Positions 60,935 to 64,000 of a stretch of 64,000 nt of DNA are shown piece after piece. Within the stretch, counting starts at the first letter, position 1. The number at the start of each line of letters is the position of its first letter. The stretch is from Nitrosarchaeum sp. GTDB lineage: Archaea > Thermoproteota > Nitrososphaeria > Nitrososphaerales > Nitrosopumilaceae. A program made the translations under genes and the position numbers. The DNA is taken from positions 62,001 through 126,000 of the forward strand of contig NZ_JAILWF010000004.1 in assembly GCF_025699065.1 (NCBI RefSeq), read 5' to 3'. A model generated the notes under the pieces. It worked only from the letters and a program-made list of their open reading frames with translations, was not told where the DNA came from and searched no databases.

Positions 60935-61479
60935 TTTATCCAACTTTCAATAATTTTGAAGGAATAGTCAATCAATTCATCTTTTGTTAAATTATTATTA
61001 GAAATTGTTTCATCAGATAATGCAATTGAATTACTAATACCAACCCCAATTTCTCGATTATCTCTTTCTTCAAAATTTTCTTTTGTTTGTGGATCATCAG
61101 ATCTTCCTCGATTTTTTAAAAATCCAAATCTTGTATTAGTTGATGCATGTATAGCAAGAAGTTTAACGGTTCCATGTTTACGTAAAACTTCTATTTCAGC
61201 ATTAGATCTTATACCATCAATTATTACAACTTTGGATTTTGTATTTTCAATTTGAGGTACAACTAATTCTGCAATTGCTCCTTGACCATTTTTTTCTCGA
61301 AGTTCAATCATTAATTTGCCGAGATTTGGTCCTGTTGGTTCAAGATTTCTGTTTTTAGCTTCAGTTCTTACTACATTACCCATGTTTATAACATCATAAC
61401 CTTTTGATTTGAGACCATCAGCTATGGTTGATTTACCTGCTCCAGGCATACCTGTTAAACAAACAATTAGTTTTTCCAA
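60931..61479 (-). CDS. UPF0200 P-loop kinase (dephospho-CoA-kinase-like)
   Basis: The protein has 182 residues. The P-loop is CLTGMPGAGKSTIADGL (about 7-22) and the later VVIIDGIRSNAEIEVL and FLKNRGRSDDPQTKENF complete the family motifs. It is an adenylate-kinase-fold protein annotated as UPF0200. The substrate is not proven. It is the first gene of a two-gene unit with UPF0201, whose pairing is common in archaea. Confidence 0.88.
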   Translation of the reverse strand: MEKLIVCLTGMPGAGKSTIADGLKSKGYDVINMGNVVRTEAKNRNLEPTGPNLGKLMIELREKNGQGAIAELVVPQIENTKSKVVIIDGIRSNAEIEVLRKHGTVKLLAIHASTNTRFGFLKNRGRSDDPQTKENFEERDNREIGVGISNSIALSDETISNNNLTKDELIDYSFKIIESWIK

Positions 61480-61553
61480 TATCAGAATGAAAAAACAGTC
61501 TGGTCTATGAAGTTACCGGAAATTATTATAAAACATCATTAAAGAAAATTATC

Positions 61554-62093
61554 ATGCGGGTTTTTGTAGCAATTGAAATTACTTCTGATAAAATAATTAA
61601 CTCCATTTCTAAATTTCAGTCTGAAATTAACATTAATGCTAAACCTGTAGAATTACATAATCTTCATTTTACATTACAATTTTTAGGGGAGATATCACAA
61701 GATGTTGTAGAGAAAATAATAGTTGCTTTAAAATCAGTTAAATTTTCTAAATTTATGGTAGATTTCAAAGGTATCGGTGTGTTTCCTAAATTAAAATTTC
61801 CAAGAATTGTATGGATTGGAACTGATGAAAACGGAGGTAAATTATTGACAGAACTAGCAAAAAATGTTGAAAATGTACTCCTTCCATTGGGTTTTACTGC
61901 AGATAAACCGTTTAAACCTCATATCACAGTATTTAGAATTAAAAATAAGATTGGAGATATTGAAAAAGAGTTGAATAAATTCAAATTAATTGACTTTGGA
62001 AGTCAAGAAATTACAGGATTTAAGCTTAAACAAAGTGTTCTTAGTTCAAAGGGTCCCGTTTATTCTGATTTAATAGAGGTTAAAGCGAAATAA
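61554..62093 (+). CDS. thpR: RNA 2',3'-cyclic phosphodiesterase (2H family, ThpR)
   Basis: The protein has 179 residues. The paired HxTx motifs are LHFTLQFLGE (about 42-51) and PHITVFRIK (about 122-130), forming the two-histidine active site. The enzyme opens RNA 2',3'-cyclic phosphates to 2'-phosphates. The CCA gene starts at its stop codon with a one-base overlap. In an archaeon this fits the chemistry of RNA repair and tRNA ends. Confidence 0.92.
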   Translation: MRVFVAIEITSDKIINSISKFQSEININAKPVELHNLHFTLQFLGEISQDVVEKIIVALKSVKFSKFMVDFKGIGVFPKLKFPRIVWIGTDENGGKLLTELAKNVENVLLPLGFTADKPFKPHITVFRIKNKIGDIEKELNKFKLIDFGSQEITGFKLKQSVLSSKGPVYSDLIEVKAK

Positions 62094-63424
62094 TGAAACA
62101 AGTATTATCTAAAATTAGAAAATCTGTAACAATATTAGAAAATGTAAGAAAATTAAAAAAACAAATCGCCGATGAAGCATATCAATTAGTTGAAAATCAA
62201 ATAAAAAATCATCCTGAAATTACAGGATTAGAGTTTGGAGGATCTTATGCAAAAGATACCTGGCTCTCAGAAGAAGCAGATATTGATATTTTTATTAAAT
62301 TTAAAAAAACTATTTCTGAAGAAAAATTTACAGAGATTTCAAAAAATGTTGGATTTCAATCAATGAAAAAATATAATCCATATGTAAGATATTCTGAACA
62401 TCCATATGTTGAGGCTAAAATTAAAAAAACAAAGATAAATGTTGTTCCATGTTATGAGGTAAATTCGGGAGAATGGAAAAGTTCTGCAGATAGATCACCT
62501 TTTCATACAAAATACATGGAAAAGTCACTTACTCCTGAAATGAGAAACGAAGTAAGAATGCTCAAAATATTTCTGAAGGCAAATAAAATTTATGGTTCGG
62601 AAATTGCAAAACAAGGATTTAGTGGATATGTATCAGAGGTTTTAATTTTAAATTTTGGTAATTTTGAAAATACAATTAGATCAATTGGAAAAATTCAACA
62701 AGGTCAGATTATTGGAAAGACTTCAAAAGTATTTGATACATTAATTGTAATTATAGATCCTATTGACAATAATAGAAATTTGGCTGCAGCAATTTCAAAT
62801 GAAAATATAGGAAAATTCATTCTTTTGTGTAGAGCATTTGAAAACAAACCTAAATTAGAATTTTTTACTCAAAAAAAATTGAAAATATCAAAAAATAGTT
62901 TGGAAAACGTACTTGTGATAAAATTCAATTTTAAAAATCGAAGTCCAGATATAATTTGGGGGCAAATTAAGAGAGCAACTTCCTCGCTTACAACTCAATT
63001 AGAATTAGGAGGTTTCAATGTTTTACGAAGTAAAGCCCATTCAGATAATATGGGTGAAGCTTGTCTTTTTTTCCTTTTAGAATCAACTAAAATTCCAATA
63101 AATTATTCTAAAAATGGTCCTGATTTCTTTAGAGTAAGTGATTGTACTAGTTTTATTTCAAAAAACATTACAAAAACTGAATTAATGTGGATTAATGATG
63201 ATGGAAAAATTGTTACACTTGAAAAAAGAAGACATAATGAAGCAGTGAAATTTATGACAGAATTTTTGAAAAACAATCTCCAAACAGGCATACCAAAGGG
63301 ATTACAAAGTGATTTTAGGAAAGGAGTTGAAATTACTATTGGAAATAAAAATTTAAGCAAATCAATTAAAGAGGCAATTTTAGATCTTATTTCAACTGAT
63401 GACTCTATCTTTCATACCAATTAA
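62093..63424 (+). CDS. cca: CCA tRNA nucleotidyltransferase (archaeal class I)
   Basis: The protein has 443 residues. The nucleotidyltransferase site is GGSYAKDTWLSEEADIDIFI (GS...DID) near residue 48. The archaeal helical, RNA-binding and tail regions follow. It adds or repairs CCA at tRNA 3' ends. Neither tRNA in the window encodes CCA, so it is needed. The next gene starts inside its last 26 bases. Confidence 0.94.
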   Translation: MKQVLSKIRKSVTILENVRKLKKQIADEAYQLVENQIKNHPEITGLEFGGSYAKDTWLSEEADIDIFIKFKKTISEEKFTEISKNVGFQSMKKYNPYVRYSEHPYVEAKIKKTKINVVPCYEVNSGEWKSSADRSPFHTKYMEKSLTPEMRNEVRMLKIFLKANKIYGSEIAKQGFSGYVSEVLILNFGNFENTIRSIGKIQQGQIIGKTSKVFDTLIVIIDPIDNNRNLAAAISNENIGKFILLCRAFENKPKLEFFTQKKLKISKNSLENVLVIKFNFKNRSPDIIWGQIKRATSSLTTQLELGGFNVLRSKAHSDNMGEACLFFLLESTKIPINYSKNGPDFFRVSDCTSFISKNITKTELMWINDDGKIVTLEKRRHNEAVKFMTEFLKNNLQTGIPKGLQSDFRKGVEITIGNKNLSKSIKEAILDLISTDDSIFHTN

Positions 63425-64000
63425 AAAATTAGTAAAAGAACCGTATTCAAAAATTCTTGGCTATCCAAAAGCTAGTTCACGTCAACTTCAATCAAGAATT
63501 ATCGAATTAGAAAAATTAAAAATAAAATCAATATCATTTACTGGACAGACGACTATAGGCAGTTTACAAATTTTGGGTAAGGGATATGTTGGAGTAGTAG
63601 TATTAGCAAAAAAAGGAAACGACATTGTTGCATTAAAGATTAGAAGATTAGATTCTCAACGAAATGAAATGAAAAGTGAAGCAAAACTAATGAAATTGGT
63701 AAATACGGTAAATGTTGGGCCCAAGTTGTACGATGTAAGTAAGAATTTTTTGGTAATGGAATATCTTGAAGGTGATAAAATTGGTGATTGGATACAATCT
63801 CTAAAAGGAAATGGAAGTTCTAAGAAATTAAAGTCAATAATCAAAATAATTTTAGAGGATTGTTATAGATTAGATAAAATTGGTTTTGATCATGGTGAAT
63901 TAAGCAGTATTTCAAAGCATGTCATTGTTGGAAAATTAAGAACAACCTTAATTGATTTTGAAAGTTCAAGTGTCAACAGACGAGCGTCAAATGTAACTTC
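63399..64000 (+). CDS. RIO/COG2112-type protein kinase-like gene, truncated by window end
   Basis: At least 200 residues are visible before the right edge, with no stop. A variant glycine loop (LGKGYVGVVVLA), the lysine (VALKIRRLD), and DHGELSSIS...TTLIDFESSS (HxD/DFE) show a kinase of the COG2112 predicted Ser/Thr group. Targets are unknown. It overlaps the CCA enzyme gene by 26 bases, so the two are coupled. The protein's end is outside the window. Confidence 0.85.
   Translation, partial: MTLSFIPIKKLVKEPYSKILGYPKASSRQLQSRIIELEKLKIKSISFTGQTTIGSLQILGKGYVGVVVLAKKGNDIVALKIRRLDSQRNEMKSEAKLMKLVNTVNVGPKLYDVSKNFLVMEYLEGDKIGDWIQSLKGNGSSKKLKSIIKIILEDCYRLDKIGFDHGELSSISKHVIVGKLRTTLIDFESSSVNRRASNVT

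Noticed and set aside
1-64000. CRISPR array, prophage, insertion sequence or rRNA
   Set aside because: No repeated spacer pattern, integrase, transposase or rRNA-like sequence was found.

Overview
The window looks like part of the chromosome of an ammonia-oxidising archaeon of the Nitrososphaerota (Thaumarchaeota), probably Nitrosopumilus-like. The evidence is in the genes and the DNA style. It has sn-glycerol-1-phosphate dehydrogenase, the archaeal pantoate kinase/phosphopantothenate synthetase route to CoA, RpoL, TFS, PCNA, an aCPSF1/FttA nuclease and an active proteasome beta subunit. It also has SepF, BluB, a soluble MtrA-like corrinoid protein, a cupredoxin and many small lineage-type proteins. 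The DNA is very AT-rich. TATA-like boxes often sit 25-33 bases before the start codon (leaderless transcripts), and many starts are TTG. No ammonia-oxidation operon, rRNA, CRISPR array, prophage or insertion sequence is present. Genes are tightly packed, and no gene-free stretch exceeds about 250 bases.

Layout. 1-7900: an HD phosphohydrolase overlapping thymidylate kinase, a small heat-shock protein, a UbiB-type kinase, small membrane proteins, and a three-gene ABC exporter (permease, ATPase, secreted CARDB-like protein). 8000-15800: a two-HTH Lrp protein, a NUDIX hydrolase, an AbrB-PhoU regulator, then a CoA operon (PoK, PPS, PanB, CoaBC, small ORF). 15800-26700: peptidase, thiolase-like PP-loop enzyme, SepF, FttA, proteasome, G1PDH, FKBP, class V aminotransferase, NadM, RtcA, membrane proteins. 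26650-27640: tRNA-Val(GAC) and tRNA-Arg(CCT) flank BluB. 27700-39700: mainly small secreted, zinc-binding and HTH proteins, plus cyclophilin, PfkB kinase, MtrA-like protein, DegT aminotransferase, TyrRS and CbiH. 39700-44030: secreted duplicated-domain protein, aspartate kinase, PCNA, TFS, RpoL. 44080-53020: tandem micro-ORFs, phosphatase, AmrS radical SAM enzyme, ferredoxin, a cupredoxin gene broken by an in-frame TGA, PII protein, and a dCache-HAMP-nucleotide cyclase. 53100-56970: J-domain protein, malate dehydrogenase remnant, HTH gene with a palindromic operator, CBS protein, secreted protein. 57000-64000: PRPP synthetase and an RNA-centred run (Trm-G10, RNase Z, sirtuin, UPF0201, UPF0200, ThpR, CCA enzyme, RIO-type kinase running off the end).

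How the genes work together. Three themes recur. One is cofactor supply: CoA, cobalamin (BluB, CbiH, corrinoid MtrA-like) and NAD (NadM). The second is RNA end and tRNA processing: FttA, RtcA, RNase Z, CCA enzyme, ThpR and Trm-G10, alongside a tRNA with an enlarged D-loop. The third is the cell surface, with many signal-peptide proteins. I did not find a clearly new multi-gene defence-type system. The oddest objects are the stop-interrupted cupredoxin, the frameshifted malate dehydrogenase remnant, the two unusual tRNAs, a CTG-started ABC ATPase, a perfect 19-base palindrome beside an HTH gene, and several overlooked micro-ORFs.
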